Made by a program: the position numbers and the translations under genes. Of a stretch of DNA of 64,000 nucleotides, positions 1 through 8,840 are shown in pieces. Position 1 is the first letter of the stretch; the number at the start of each line of letters is the position of its first letter. Below the pieces are notes generated by a model, which was given only the letters and a program-made list of their open reading frames with translations, was not told where the DNA came from and did no database searches. Source of the stretch: Stutzerimonas stutzeri (GTDB lineage Bacteria; Pseudomonadota; Gammaproteobacteria; Pseudomonadales; Pseudomonadaceae); NCBI RefSeq assembly GCF_009789555.1, contig NZ_CP046902.1, forward strand, positions 918,001-982,000, given 5' to 3'.

Positions 1-394
1 GCAGCAGCCCCGGCTGGCCGGATTCGACCAGCAGTTCCGGCTGCTGCAACAGCCGTTCTTCATACAGGCACGGCGAACTGGTCAGAGGGGGCAGGCCGGG
101 CAACACCTTGAGGTCGTGCTTGGCCAGCATGCGCATCAGTCGTTCCGGCTTGACCGCGACCAACTGGCGTCCGGTCAATTCCACCAGCCGCGGCAGATCG
201 AGCAAATGATCACGGGGATAGAGCACCAACAGCGCGCCGATGGCGTCATCAACCAGAACGGCTTGTACACGCCGTGACGGGGTCAGATCCGTGCCGTCCT
301 CGCAGGTGCGATAGGCCAGCCCCAGCTTGTCCAGAAGCTGAACGATCATGGGCGGGAGCGAGGGGTGTTGCGTGGTGTCGACAGCCGAATTCAT
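1..394 (-). CDS. YbaK-like / HDOD domain protein, N-terminal part
   Basis: This gene is cut by the left edge of the window. The visible 131 residues start at ATG 394 (MNSAVDTTQH) and read through to position 1 without a stop. The segment resembles the N-terminal YbaK/aminoacyl-tRNA deacylase-like domain of the Pseudomonas proteins that carry a C-terminal HDOD domain and lie downstream of oxyR-recG. The HDOD half would lie outside the window, so the family call rests on the N-terminal look and the neighbourhood. It follows recG on the same strand after a 77-base gap. Confidence 0.6.
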   Translation of the reverse strand, partial: MNSAVDTTQHPSLPPMIVQLLDKLGLAYRTCEDGTDLTPSRRVQAVLVDDAIGALLVLYPRDHLLDLPRLVELTGRQLVAVKPERLMRMLAKHDLKVLPGLPPLTSSPCLYEERLLQQPELLVESGQPGLL

Positions 395-471
395 GAGCAA
401 GTGATCCGTCTTATTCCCATGCGGCGCAGTATAGCCTCAGCTTTAGTGCGGTTTGGATTTACCGACGAGCG

Positions 472-2547
472 TCAAACCTGGCCGTACTGCTGGCCGTGCC
501 GCAGCCAGCGTTCGAGCAACGGGCTGACGTGCTGCGGCCAGCATGCCAGTAATGCCTGCGCGGCGTCACGCACCGATGGCAATAGGTCGGCATCACGCAT
601 CAGGTCAGCCACTTTGAATTGCAGCAGGCCGGTCTGGCGGGTGCCGAGCATTTCGCCGGGGCCGCGCAGTTCCAGGTCCTTTTCGGCAATGATGAAGCCA
701 TCGCAGGTTTCACGCATGATCCCCAGGCGTTCGCGTCCGATCTGCGACAGAGGCGGGTGATAGAGCAACACGCAGTGACTGGCGGCGCTGCCGCGTCCGA
801 CCCGCCCGCGCAGCTGATGCAACTGGGCCAGCCCGAGGCGTTCGGGATTTTCGATGATCATCAGGCTGGCGTTGGGCACGTCGACGCCCACTTCGATCAC
901 CGTCGTGGCCACCAGCAGTTGCAGTCGCCCTTGCTTGAAATCGGCCATCACCGCGGCCTTCTCGGCGGGTTTCATGCGGCCATGGATCAGCCCGACGTTG
1001 AGGCCCCCCAGCGCGGCGCAGAGGTCTTCGAAGGTGGTTTCGGCGGCCTGGCAGGTGAGTTCTTCGGATTCTTCGATCAGCGTGCAGACCCAATAGGCCT
1101 GGCGCCCCTCGTTACAGGCCGACCGCACACGCTCGATGACTTCCAGGCGACGGCTGTCGGCCACCAGCACGGTGTTGACCGGCGTGCGGCCGGGTGGTAA
1201 CTCGTCGAGGATCGAGGTGTCCAGGTCGGCGTAGGCGCTCATCGCCAAGGTCCGAGGGATCGGCGTGGCGGTCATGATCAACTGGTGCGGGCAGAGACGC
1301 CCTTCGACGCCCTTGCGCCTCAAGGCCAGGCGCTGCTGGACGCCGAAGCGGTGCTGCTCATCGATGATCACCAGTGCCAGGCGTTTGAAACGCACCTCAT
1401 CCTGGAACAGCGCATGGGTGCCGACCACCATCGGGCAGCCATCGGCGATGCGCTCCAGCGCGGCGCTACGCGCCTTGCCCTTGAGTTTGCCGGCGAGCCA
1501 GGCGACGTCGATACCGAGCGGCTCCAGCCATTTGCAGAAGGTGATGAAATGCTGCTCGGCGAGAATCTCGGTCGGCGCCATCAGCGCCACCTGATAGCCC
1601 GCTTCCAGGGCCTGCAACGCGGCGAGCGCGGCGACGACTGTCTTGCCGGCACCAACATCGCCTTGTATCAGGCGCAGCATCGGCTCGTCCTGCGACAGGT
1701 CGTAGGCAATCTCGGCGCCCACCCGCTGCTGCGCGCCAGTGGGCCGGAAGCCGAGATTGTGCAGATAACGTTGCGGCAGGTTGCGGGCCATCGGCAGCGG
1801 CGGGGCGTGTTGCGCGCGAACGCTCTCGCGCAGCCGTTGCAGCGACAGTTGATGGGTCAGCAGTTCCTCGAATGCCAGCCGGTGCTGGGCCCAGTGGCGG
1901 CCCTCGGCGAGTTCTTCGAGATCGGCGTCCGGTGGCGGCCGGTGCAGGTAGCGGATGGCCTCGTCCAGCGGCGCGAGCCGGTAATCGCGCGCCAGTTCGG
2001 CAGGCAACCAGTCGGGCAGGCTGTGGGGGCCGAGGCGGGCCAGCGCCTGTTGGGTGAGTTGTCGCAGGCGCTGCTGGGTCAGGCCCTCGGTGGTGGGGTA
2101 GATCGGTGTCAGCGTCTGCTCGACGGCGACCGCTTCGCTGTCGCTGAGGGCGCGGTACTCGGGGTGATAGATTTCCAGCCCCGAGGCACCGGGTCGGGCT
2201 TCGCCGTAGCAGCGCAACTGGGTGCCGCGCTTGAGGCCTTCCTTCTGCGCCTGGCTGAAATGATAGAAGCGCAGGCTGAGACTGCCGCTGCCGTCATGCA
2301 GGCGCACCAGCAGGCTGCGCCGTCGCCCCATGACCACATCGGCGCCGGTGACCGTGCCTTCGACCACCGCATCCTGACCCGGCCGCAGCGCGCCGATCGG
2401 GACGATGCGGGTGCGGTCCTGGTAGCGCAGCGGCAGGTGGAACAGCAGGTCCTGCAGGGTCTCCAGCCCGACCTTGGCGAGCTTTTCGGCCAGCGCCGCG
2501 CCGACGCCCTTGAGTGCGGTGACCGGGACGGCCGCAAGCTCGCTCAT
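472..2547 (-). CDS. recG: ATP-dependent DNA helicase RecG
   Basis: RecG remodels stalled replication forks and Holliday junctions in the cytoplasm. The 691-residue length is standard for the family. The N-terminal helical and OB-fold wedge region covers roughly residues 1-150. Walker A (GDVGAGKT) is at 296-303, followed by a DEQH helicase box and the TATPIPRT motif. The C-terminal helicase half contains the typical QLRGRVGRG motif. It starts four bases after the oxyR stop, so the two genes should be cotranscribed, as in P. aeruginosa. Confidence 0.97.
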   Translation of the reverse strand: MSELAAVPVTALKGVGAALAEKLAKVGLETLQDLLFHLPLRYQDRTRIVPIGALRPGQDAVVEGTVTGADVVMGRRRSLLVRLHDGSGSLSLRFYHFSQAQKEGLKRGTQLRCYGEARPGASGLEIYHPEYRALSDSEAVAVEQTLTPIYPTTEGLTQQRLRQLTQQALARLGPHSLPDWLPAELARDYRLAPLDEAIRYLHRPPPDADLEELAEGRHWAQHRLAFEELLTHQLSLQRLRESVRAQHAPPLPMARNLPQRYLHNLGFRPTGAQQRVGAEIAYDLSQDEPMLRLIQGDVGAGKTVVAALAALQALEAGYQVALMAPTEILAEQHFITFCKWLEPLGIDVAWLAGKLKGKARSAALERIADGCPMVVGTHALFQDEVRFKRLALVIIDEQHRFGVQQRLALRRKGVEGRLCPHQLIMTATPIPRTLAMSAYADLDTSILDELPPGRTPVNTVLVADSRRLEVIERVRSACNEGRQAYWVCTLIEESEELTCQAAETTFEDLCAALGGLNVGLIHGRMKPAEKAAVMADFKQGRLQLLVATTVIEVGVDVPNASLMIIENPERLGLAQLHQLRGRVGRGSAASHCVLLYHPPLSQIGRERLGIMRETCDGFIIAEKDLELRGPGEMLGTRQTGLLQFKVADLMRDADLLPSVRDAAQALLACWPQHVSPLLERWLRHGQQYGQV

Positions 2548-2551
2548 GGGC

Positions 2552-3472
2552 TCAGGCGTTCGCAGCCGGCGGTTTGGCGACCGAGCACAGACGGATCGAG
2601 TCGGCCAGCACCTCGATGGCCTTCGGCCGTGGGAAGCTGGCGCGCCAGGCGATCGCCACGGTACGGAACGGCACTGGCGGGGTCAGCGGGCGAATGTCCA
2701 GCACACCTGCGGAGTAGTGGTGGCTGTCCACCGCCGACAGCGGCAGGATCGATACACCCAGACCGGAGGCCACCATATGGCGGATGGTCTCCAGCGATGA
2801 CGACTCGACCGTGGTATGGGTCGGGGCTTCGCCCTTGCGGGTGGTCGGGCAGGCTTCGAGCACCTGATCGCGGAAACAATGCCCTTCGCCGAGCAGCAGC
2901 AGGCTCTTGTCGTTGAGCATCTCAGCGTCGATGGTTTCTTTTTTCGCCCACGGATGATTGGCCGGCATCAGCACGTAGAACGGTTCGTCGTACAGCGGCA
3001 GCGTCAGTACGTCTGCCTCCTGGAAAGGCAGCGCGATGATGATCGCGTCCAGTTCGCCCGTGCGCAGCTTGTCACGCAGCACATGGGTGAAGTTCTCCTC
3101 GATGTACAGCGGCATATCCGGTGCCACGCGGTGCAGTTGCGGAATCAGGTGCGGGAACATGTAAGGGCCGACGGTATAGATGGCGCCGACCTTGAGGGGC
3201 GCGGCCAACTGATTCTTGCCGGCCTGGGCGAGCTCGCGAATGCTTTGCGCCTGCTCGAGCACCTTTTGCGCCTGGGTGACGATCCCCTCGCCGACCGGCG
3301 TCAGCCGAACCGCGCTCTTGGTCCGCTCGAAGATCAGTACGCCGAGCTCGTCCTCGAGTTTCTTCACCCCCACCGAGAGGGTCGGCTGGCTGACATGGCA
3401 ACGCTCGGCGGCGCGGCCGAAATGCTGTTCCTGGGCGAGCGTGACGATGTAGCGCAGTTCGGTCAGTGTCAT
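2552..3472 (-). CDS. oxyR: LysR-type peroxide sensor OxyR
   Basis: OxyR is a cytoplasmic LysR-type regulator that activates catalase and alkyl hydroperoxide reductase genes after hydrogen peroxide oxidises a cysteine pair. The 306-residue protein has the winged helix-turn-helix at residues 1-60 (starting MTLTELRYIV). The two redox cysteines are at exactly C199 (GEGHC) and C208 (LEAC), the canonical positions. The gene precedes recG with a four-base gap. The 168 bases upstream separate it from a divergent epimerase-like gene and should hold its promoter. Confidence 0.97.
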   Translation of the reverse strand: MTLTELRYIVTLAQEQHFGRAAERCHVSQPTLSVGVKKLEDELGVLIFERTKSAVRLTPVGEGIVTQAQKVLEQAQSIRELAQAGKNQLAAPLKVGAIYTVGPYMFPHLIPQLHRVAPDMPLYIEENFTHVLRDKLRTGELDAIIIALPFQEADVLTLPLYDEPFYVLMPANHPWAKKETIDAEMLNDKSLLLLGEGHCFRDQVLEACPTTRKGEAPTHTTVESSSLETIRHMVASGLGVSILPLSAVDSHHYSAGVLDIRPLTPPVPFRTVAIAWRASFPRPKAIEVLADSIRLCSVAKPPAANA

Positions 3473-3640
3473 AGTGAGTTTCCATCAGGGTGCCGGGTAG
3501 CATAGCCTTTGCTCGACTTCGAACCAACCATGCTCGCCCCGTTCATCCTTGGCTGATCAGCGGCAAATTTCATTTGGCAGCGGTACACTCCTGCGAGGCG
3601 GGCCGATCGAGTGGCCCGCAACGGTTACGGAGCAACCGCC

Positions 3641-4501
3641 ATGGCTATTCGTCCTTCTGTAATGATCGCCGGTTGCGGCGATGTCGGCATCCGTCTCGGG
3701 TTGCAATTGAGCCGGGCGGGGTGGACGGTTTATGGCCTGCGGCGCCAGGCGGCGGGCCTGCCAGTGCCCATCCTGCCGGTCAAGGGCGATCTGTTGTCGA
3801 GCGAGGTGCCGCGCAGCTGGCCCAACGGTTCGCTGGACTATCTGGTGTACGCCGCTTCGGCCAGCCAGCATGACGAAGCCGGCTACCGGGAGGCTTATGT
3901 CGACGGGTTGCGCAATGCGCTTGGCTGGTTGCAGCAGCGCGGCCAACGACCCAAACGGCTGTTCTTTCTTTCCAGCACGGGGGTCTATGCGCAGAACGAT
4001 GGCCAATGGATCGACGAGACGTCACCCACCGAGCCTACCGGTTACACCGGCCAGCTGATGCTGGAGGCCGAGCGGCTGGCACTCGACAGCGGCATCCCAG
4101 CCACGCGGGTGCGCATGGCCGGGCTCTACGATCCCGCGCGTCCCTGGATGCAGAATCAGGTGCGTGCCGGTCTGCGGGTCGAGCGAGACCCGCCGCAATA
4201 CAGCAACCGCGTGCATCGTGACGACGCCGCCGCGCTGCTGGCCTGCCTGCTGCAGACCGATCTGAACGGGGGCAACCTGGACGATTGCTACCTCGGCGTG
4301 GACGATGACCCGGCCCCCCTGCACGAAGTGATCGATTGGCTGCGTGAGCGACTCGGGGTGACACACTGGGCCGACCAGCCGATGACGCGTCGCGCTGGCA
4401 GCAAGCGTTGCAGCAACGCCCGCGCTCGCGCGCTGGGCTGGACGCCGCAGTATCCGAGCTATCGCAACGGCTACGCCTCCATCCGTCCCGGCAAGAACTG
4501 A
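3641..4501 (+). CDS. NAD(P)-dependent epimerase/SDR family protein (YeeZ-like)
   Basis: This is a 286-residue protein with an N-terminal Rossmann fold. The dinucleotide-binding glycines lie in IAGCGDVG near residues 9-16, and a later segment (FLSSTGVYAQ) is typical of extended SDR epimerases such as YeeZ. The substrate cannot be read from the sequence. An upstream in-frame GTG at 3611 exists, but ATG 3641 is preferred because ACGGAG sits about eight bases before it. It is divergent from oxyR and has no obvious operon partner. Confidence 0.75.
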   Translation: MAIRPSVMIAGCGDVGIRLGLQLSRAGWTVYGLRRQAAGLPVPILPVKGDLLSSEVPRSWPNGSLDYLVYAASASQHDEAGYREAYVDGLRNALGWLQQRGQRPKRLFFLSSTGVYAQNDGQWIDETSPTEPTGYTGQLMLEAERLALDSGIPATRVRMAGLYDPARPWMQNQVRAGLRVERDPPQYSNRVHRDDAAALLACLLQTDLNGGNLDDCYLGVDDDPAPLHEVIDWLRERLGVTHWADQPMTRRAGSKRCSNARARALGWTPQYPSYRNGYASIRPGKN

Positions 4502-4813
4502 TCTGCGCAACGGTGCAGCCGCTCGACACAGCGGCGGCCTGCGCCCATGCCGACGGCCCCTCGAAACAGTCCATCGACCCCGCCTTCGGGGCGTTGCCGA
4601 ACCCGCGGCACGACAGCCCGTCGGTGATTCGGCTGTCACGGCGACCTTTCAGGCAACTCTGCCGCAGCCGCGCTTACTAAAAATCTGATAGCACGCACGC
4701 CGTACCCTGCCGGATGGCAGCAGTCGGATCAGGAGCAACTGCCGCCCAGCGGCGATCAATCAGGAAGAACCACCACGGCGGCGTTTCCGAACACCGAACC
4801 AGGAGATTTTTCC
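4502..4813. other. Intergenic region without a supported gene
   Basis: About 310 bases lie between the epimerase-like gene and the zinc dehydrogenase. A short CCCCG-N4-CGGGG hairpin at 4578-4591 could help end the upstream transcript, but no T-run follows it. The end of the gap holds a good ribosome binding site (AGGAG) for the dehydrogenase. A 90-codon open frame here lacks any recognisable protein character and is not called. Confidence 0.4.
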
Positions 4814-5986
4814 ATGAGAGCCCTTCGCTGGCACGGCAAGCACGATATTCGCTGCGACAATCACGTACCCGACCCCTCCATCGAGGACCCGCGCGACGCC
4901 ATCATCAAGGTCAGTTCCTGTGCCATCTGCGGCTCCGACCTGCACTTGTATGACGGTTTCATGCCCGGCATGCAGCACGGCGACATCATGGGCCATGAAT
5001 TCATGGGCGAGGTGATGGAGGTCGGCTCGGCCAACAAGAAGCTGAAAGTCGGCGACCGCGTGGTGGTGCCGTTCACCATTGTCTGCGGCGAGTGCGACCA
5101 GTGCCGGCGCGGCAATTTCTCCGTGTGCGAGCGCAGCAACCGCAACAAGGACATCGCCGACAAGGTGTTCGGCCACACCACCGCCGGGCTCTACGGCTAC
5201 ACCCACCTCACGGGCGGTTACCCGGGTGGTCAGGCCGAATACGTCCGCGTGCCCTACGCCGACGTAGGCCCGGTGGTGATTCCCGACGGCCTGACCGACG
5301 AGCAGGTGCTGTTTCTCGGCGACATCCTGCCGACGGGCTGGCAGGCCGCGGCGCAGTGCGACATCCAGCCCACCGACACTGTCGCGGTCTGGGGGGCGGG
5401 CCCCGTCGGCCAGTTCGCCGTCCGCAGCGCGATCATGATGGGCGCCGCGCAGGTGATCTGTATCGACAACGTGCCCGAGCGCTTGTCCATGGCGCGCGCT
5501 GGCGGTGCGATCACCATTAATTTCGACGAGGAAAGCGTGCTTGAGCGGCTCAAGGAGCTGACGCGCGGCAAGGGGCCGGAGAAGTGCATCGACTCGGTCG
5601 GGATGGAGGCCCACGCGGCGCGCTCCATCGACTCCATGTACGACCGCGCCAAGCAGGCACTGATGCTGGAAACCGATCGCCCGCACGTGCTGCGCGAGAT
5701 GATCTACGTCTGCCGGCCGGCGGGCATCATCTCGATTCCGGGGGTCTATGGCGGGCTGATCGACAAGATCCCGTTCGGCGCGGCCATGAACAAGGGCCTG
5801 ACCTTCCGCATGGGCCAGACCCACGTCAACCGCTGGACCGACGACCTGCTCAAGCGCATCCAGGAAGGCCAGATCGATCCGTCCTTCGTCATCACCCACA
5901 GCGTCAGCCTCGAGCAGGGCCCGGAGATGTACAAGACCTTCCGCGACAAGCACGACGGCTGCATCAAAGTCGTTCTCAAACCCTGA
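4814..5986 (+). CDS. Zinc-dependent alcohol/formaldehyde dehydrogenase (MDR family)
   Basis: This 390-residue medium-chain dehydrogenase should oxidise an alcohol or aldehyde adduct with NAD in the cytoplasm. Catalytic-zinc ligands are visible in CAICGSD near residue 38 and GHEFMGE near 60. The structural-zinc cysteine cluster CGECDQCRRGNFSVC sits around 97-111. The NAD-binding motif is GAGPVG near 196. Length and cluster resemble the glutathione-independent formaldehyde dehydrogenase (FdhA-like) branch, but substrate is inferred only. The start is ATG after a strong AGGAG. Confidence 0.85.
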   Translation: MRALRWHGKHDIRCDNHVPDPSIEDPRDAIIKVSSCAICGSDLHLYDGFMPGMQHGDIMGHEFMGEVMEVGSANKKLKVGDRVVVPFTIVCGECDQCRRGNFSVCERSNRNKDIADKVFGHTTAGLYGYTHLTGGYPGGQAEYVRVPYADVGPVVIPDGLTDEQVLFLGDILPTGWQAAAQCDIQPTDTVAVWGAGPVGQFAVRSAIMMGAAQVICIDNVPERLSMARAGGAITINFDEESVLERLKELTRGKGPEKCIDSVGMEAHAARSIDSMYDRAKQALMLETDRPHVLREMIYVCRPAGIISIPGVYGGLIDKIPFGAAMNKGLTFRMGQTHVNRWTDDLLKRIQEGQIDPSFVITHSVSLEQGPEMYKTFRDKHDGCIKVVLKP

Positions 5987-6099
5987 GGCAGACCCTGTGA
6001 AAATGACCGCGTCGGTAAGGCCGCTTTGCCGTCGGCGTTCTCACAGGGGCCTGCCAGTGCCGTTCCGCACGTTTGGAAGTGGCTAACGAGGAGGTTTCC

Positions 6100-6624
6100 A
6101 TGAGTGTTCCACATCGAGTTACCCGTCCCAATCATTCGGCCCGCACGCTTGCCCGCAGCCTGGGCTGGTTCAGCATCGGGCTGGGCGTCGTGCAACTGGC
6201 GATGCCGGGCAAGCTGGCGCGTTTTCTCGGCGTGCCCGGAAACGAGGGCCTGATTCGCGCCTGCGGTGTGCGTGAGGTGGCGACCGGCATCGGCCTGCTG
6301 CTGAGCGACGACCCAAAACCCTGGATCTACGGCCGCATCGGCGGCGATGCGCTGGACCTGGCCGGGCTCGGCATGAGCATCGAAACCGGTACCGAGCAGG
6401 TCAATGCAGCAATTGCCGCCAGCGCCGTGGCGGGTATCACAGCGGTTGACCTGGCCTGCGCCAAGGGCCTTTCCAGCGAAAGCAGGCTGGTGACCGAATG
6501 GGATTACAGCGATCGCAGCGGCTTCCCCGAGCCTCCTGACGCCATGCGTGGGCGGGTCGAGGCCGAATTCGCCGCGGCGCGCGCCGAGCCCAACGGTTAC
6601 AGTCCCTCGCCATTGCTGCACTGA
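6100..6624 (+). CDS. Small membrane protein, function unknown
   Basis: The protein has 174 residues. An upstream TTG at 6073 is open, but ATG 6100 directly follows a strong GAGGAGG and is chosen. Hydrophobic glycine-rich stretches near residues 18-35 and 95-120 suggest membrane segments, joined by a region with RACGVREVATGIGL. This pattern occurs in Pseudomonas proteins annotated DUF4267-like or as N-terminal parts of cyclase/dehydrase proteins. I do not know its function. It lies 113 bases after the dehydrogenase on the same strand. Confidence 0.6.
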   Translation: MSVPHRVTRPNHSARTLARSLGWFSIGLGVVQLAMPGKLARFLGVPGNEGLIRACGVREVATGIGLLLSDDPKPWIYGRIGGDALDLAGLGMSIETGTEQVNAAIAASAVAGITAVDLACAKGLSSESRLVTEWDYSDRSGFPEPPDAMRGRVEAEFAAARAEPNGYSPSPLLH

Positions 6625-6858
6625 GACACACCGCGAGCGCCCGAGCGCCTGCCCTCGGTTTTTTGCCGGGCGCCTCGCGTCCTGTTCGCCACGCCCAATA
6701 CCCGGCCCGATGCCCGGCCTGCGTTCATGCCAGGCCGCGAACCTCATATCGGCACCCGTTCCCGCCTGGTTTTTTGCTAAGGTTTGCCGCCGGTCATCCG
6801 GCCGCTTCACCTTCCCGCGCCGCCAGTTCGCTGTCGGCGAGCCTGCCGATGAGAACTC

Positions 6859-7791
6859 ATGTCCGCCGTCGTCAATGTCGTCCTGCCGGTTTTTGCGCTG
6901 ATCTTTCTCGGTTATCTATGCCGTCGGACCGGCCGCATGGGGCCGAATGGCGCCTCCGAACTGAACCGTTTCGTGGTCTGGCTGGGGTTGCCCGCGCTGC
7001 TGTTCAGCGTGGTGGCCACCTCGACCTGGACGCAACTCTGGCAGCCGGGCTTCATCGCCGCGTTCGCCGCGGGCTGTCTCGGCGTGTTCGGCTTCACGCT
7101 GATCTATCGGCTGGCGCAGCAGCAACCTTTGGCCGATGCCAGTCTCGATGCGCTGGGAGCGTCCTACGCCAACACCGGCTATATCGGTATTCCGCTGTGC
7201 ATGCTGGTGCTCGGTGACGAGGCGCTGCAGCCGGCCATGGTCGCCTCGATCATCGTCGTGTGCGTGCTGTTCGCCATCGCCCTGGCCTGCGTTGAAACCG
7301 GATTGCACGCCGGCCAGGGATTCGCCCGTACGCTGGGCAAGGTGAGCGGCGCGTTGCTGCGCAATCCGCTGGTGGTGGCCCCGCTGTTGGGGGGTGTCTG
7401 GGCCGCGAGCGGGATGGCGTTGCCGGTGCCGCTGGCAACCCTGTTGAAGTTGCTCGGCGCGGCTGCGGCGCCTTGCGCGCTGGTATCGCTGGGACTGTTT
7501 CTGGCCCAGCCTCAACCCGGCGGTAACGTCTCGGGCGTCTGGCCGCTGGTGGCGCTGAAACTGGTGGTACAGCCGCTGATCACCGGGTATCTGGCGTTCC
7601 AGGTCTTCGAGCTGCCGACCCTCTGGGCCTATTCGGCGTTGCTGCTGAGCGCGCTGCCTACCGGCACCGGGCCCTACATGCTCGCCGAATTCTACGGGCG
7701 CGAGGCCTCACGAGTCTCGCGCGTGGTGCTGTACTCCACGCTGGGCTCGCTGCTCACGTTGTCGGCCTGCCTGGTGCTGCTGCCGCTGTAA
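6859..7791 (+). CDS. AEC family (auxin efflux carrier type) transporter
   Basis: This is a 310-residue integral membrane protein with about ten hydrophobic segments across its whole length. It has the AEC layout of two five-helix halves. Motifs such as FVVWLGLPALLFSVV and ASYANTGYIGIPL are typical of bacterial AEC permeases. Family members export or exchange small organic anions. The substrate is not readable here. It stands alone, with ATG 6859, and its neighbours give no pathway hint. Confidence 0.85.
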   Translation: MSAVVNVVLPVFALIFLGYLCRRTGRMGPNGASELNRFVVWLGLPALLFSVVATSTWTQLWQPGFIAAFAAGCLGVFGFTLIYRLAQQQPLADASLDALGASYANTGYIGIPLCMLVLGDEALQPAMVASIIVVCVLFAIALACVETGLHAGQGFARTLGKVSGALLRNPLVVAPLLGGVWAASGMALPVPLATLLKLLGAAAAPCALVSLGLFLAQPQPGGNVSGVWPLVALKLVVQPLITGYLAFQVFELPTLWAYSALLLSALPTGTGPYMLAEFYGREASRVSRVVLYSTLGSLLTLSACLVLLPL

Positions 7792-7855
7792 CCGCCGATC
7801 CGGGGAGGCGGCGGTTGGGCCCTCCCTCGGTATCAGCCGGACCCATCGAAAGCGG

Positions 7856-8803
7856 TCACGCTTGCGGACGGGTCACTTCCAGCACAACCGCCGCGATCCG
7901 ATCGCATTCGGTATAGGCACCGTCAAGCAGTTCCTCGCCGAACACATCCGGATCGACTTCCCGGTAGCGCCACTGCAACCCGCGCCCCTCCAGGCGTCGG
8001 CTGACTTCAGCGAGAAACGGGTCCCGATTGCCGATCATCGCCACGCCGGTATAGAGCAGCAGCGTGCCGCACGGGGCCAGGCGTTGCAGCGCACTGTCGA
8101 AGATCGCCAGCGACAGACCCGCGCCCAGCGGACCACCGCCATGGCGGTAGGCGCGTTCGCCAGGGTCGACCAGATAGGGCGGGTTGGCCAGGATCAGATC
8201 GAATTCCCCCTCGACATTGGTCAGCAGATCGCTATGGCGAACGGTCAGGTTGTCCGCGCCGGCCAGCGTCGCGTTGATGCGCGCGAGGCGCAACGCTTCG
8301 GGGTTGATATCCACCGCCAGCACGTCGGCGTGGGGCCGCGCCAGCGCGGTCAGGATGGCGCCAGCGCCGGAGCCGCAACCGATGTCCACTGCGCGCCCGA
8401 TGCTGCCCTTGTGGTTGTTGAGGTGCGCCAGGATCGCATTGGCGAATCGGTAGGTGTCCGGGCCGAAAAACACGGCATCCGGCGCATCGGTGGGGTACGC
8501 CGAATGCACGAACAGCTGGCCGTCGAGACTCGACAGCCGCACCCGGCTGCGCCAACGCGTGCCGCAGGGTGCCAGGACGCCGGCCTGATCCATCAGGCTG
8601 AACAACGCCGGGGGCAGCAGCTCATGCTGGAACGGACGGCTCCAGCCAAACACGCCGGTCAGGTCCTGGGCGAGCTGGTTTTCGATGCGTTGATTGACCC
8701 GTTCGTGGGTCAGCGGTGTGGGTGTGATGAAGTGATAGCCGCGATCACGCAGCGCTTGAGCCAAGTGCAGCAATGCGCGGTCCTGGGCGTTTTCCAGCGT
8801 CAT
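7856..8803 (-). CDS. Class I SAM-dependent methyltransferase with NPPY motif
   Basis: The protein has 315 residues when started at ATG 8803. The open frame extends upstream to 9022, but that part overlaps the preceding gene in another frame. The SAM-binding glycine loop DIGCGSGAG is near residue 140 and the catalytic-type motif ANPPYL near 207. That motif is seen in glutamine and N6-adenine methyltransferases (PrmC/RsmC-like). The N-terminal part may recognise the substrate. The gene lies 37 bases after an iron-redox-enzyme gene, and the two are probably cotranscribed. Substrate unknown. Confidence 0.8.
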   Translation of the reverse strand: MTLENAQDRALLHLAQALRDRGYHFITPTPLTHERVNQRIENQLAQDLTGVFGWSRPFQHELLPPALFSLMDQAGVLAPCGTRWRSRVRLSSLDGQLFVHSAYPTDAPDAVFFGPDTYRFANAILAHLNNHKGSIGRAVDIGCGSGAGAILTALARPHADVLAVDINPEALRLARINATLAGADNLTVRHSDLLTNVEGEFDLILANPPYLVDPGERAYRHGGGPLGAGLSLAIFDSALQRLAPCGTLLLYTGVAMIGNRDPFLAEVSRRLEGRGLQWRYREVDPDVFGEELLDGAYTECDRIAAVVLEVTRPQA

Positions 8804-8840
8804 GAAGGTTCCCTGGCGAGTTCGCCTCAGTTGAACGGAA

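Noticed and set aside
1285..2916. Long open frame of 543 codons opposite recG and oxyR
   Set aside because: It is antisense to clear recG and oxyR coding sequence and its product has no protein character; high GC makes such frames common.
4408..4680. 90-codon frame at the end of the epimerase gene
   Set aside because: It overlaps the real gene in another phase and has no coding character past its end.
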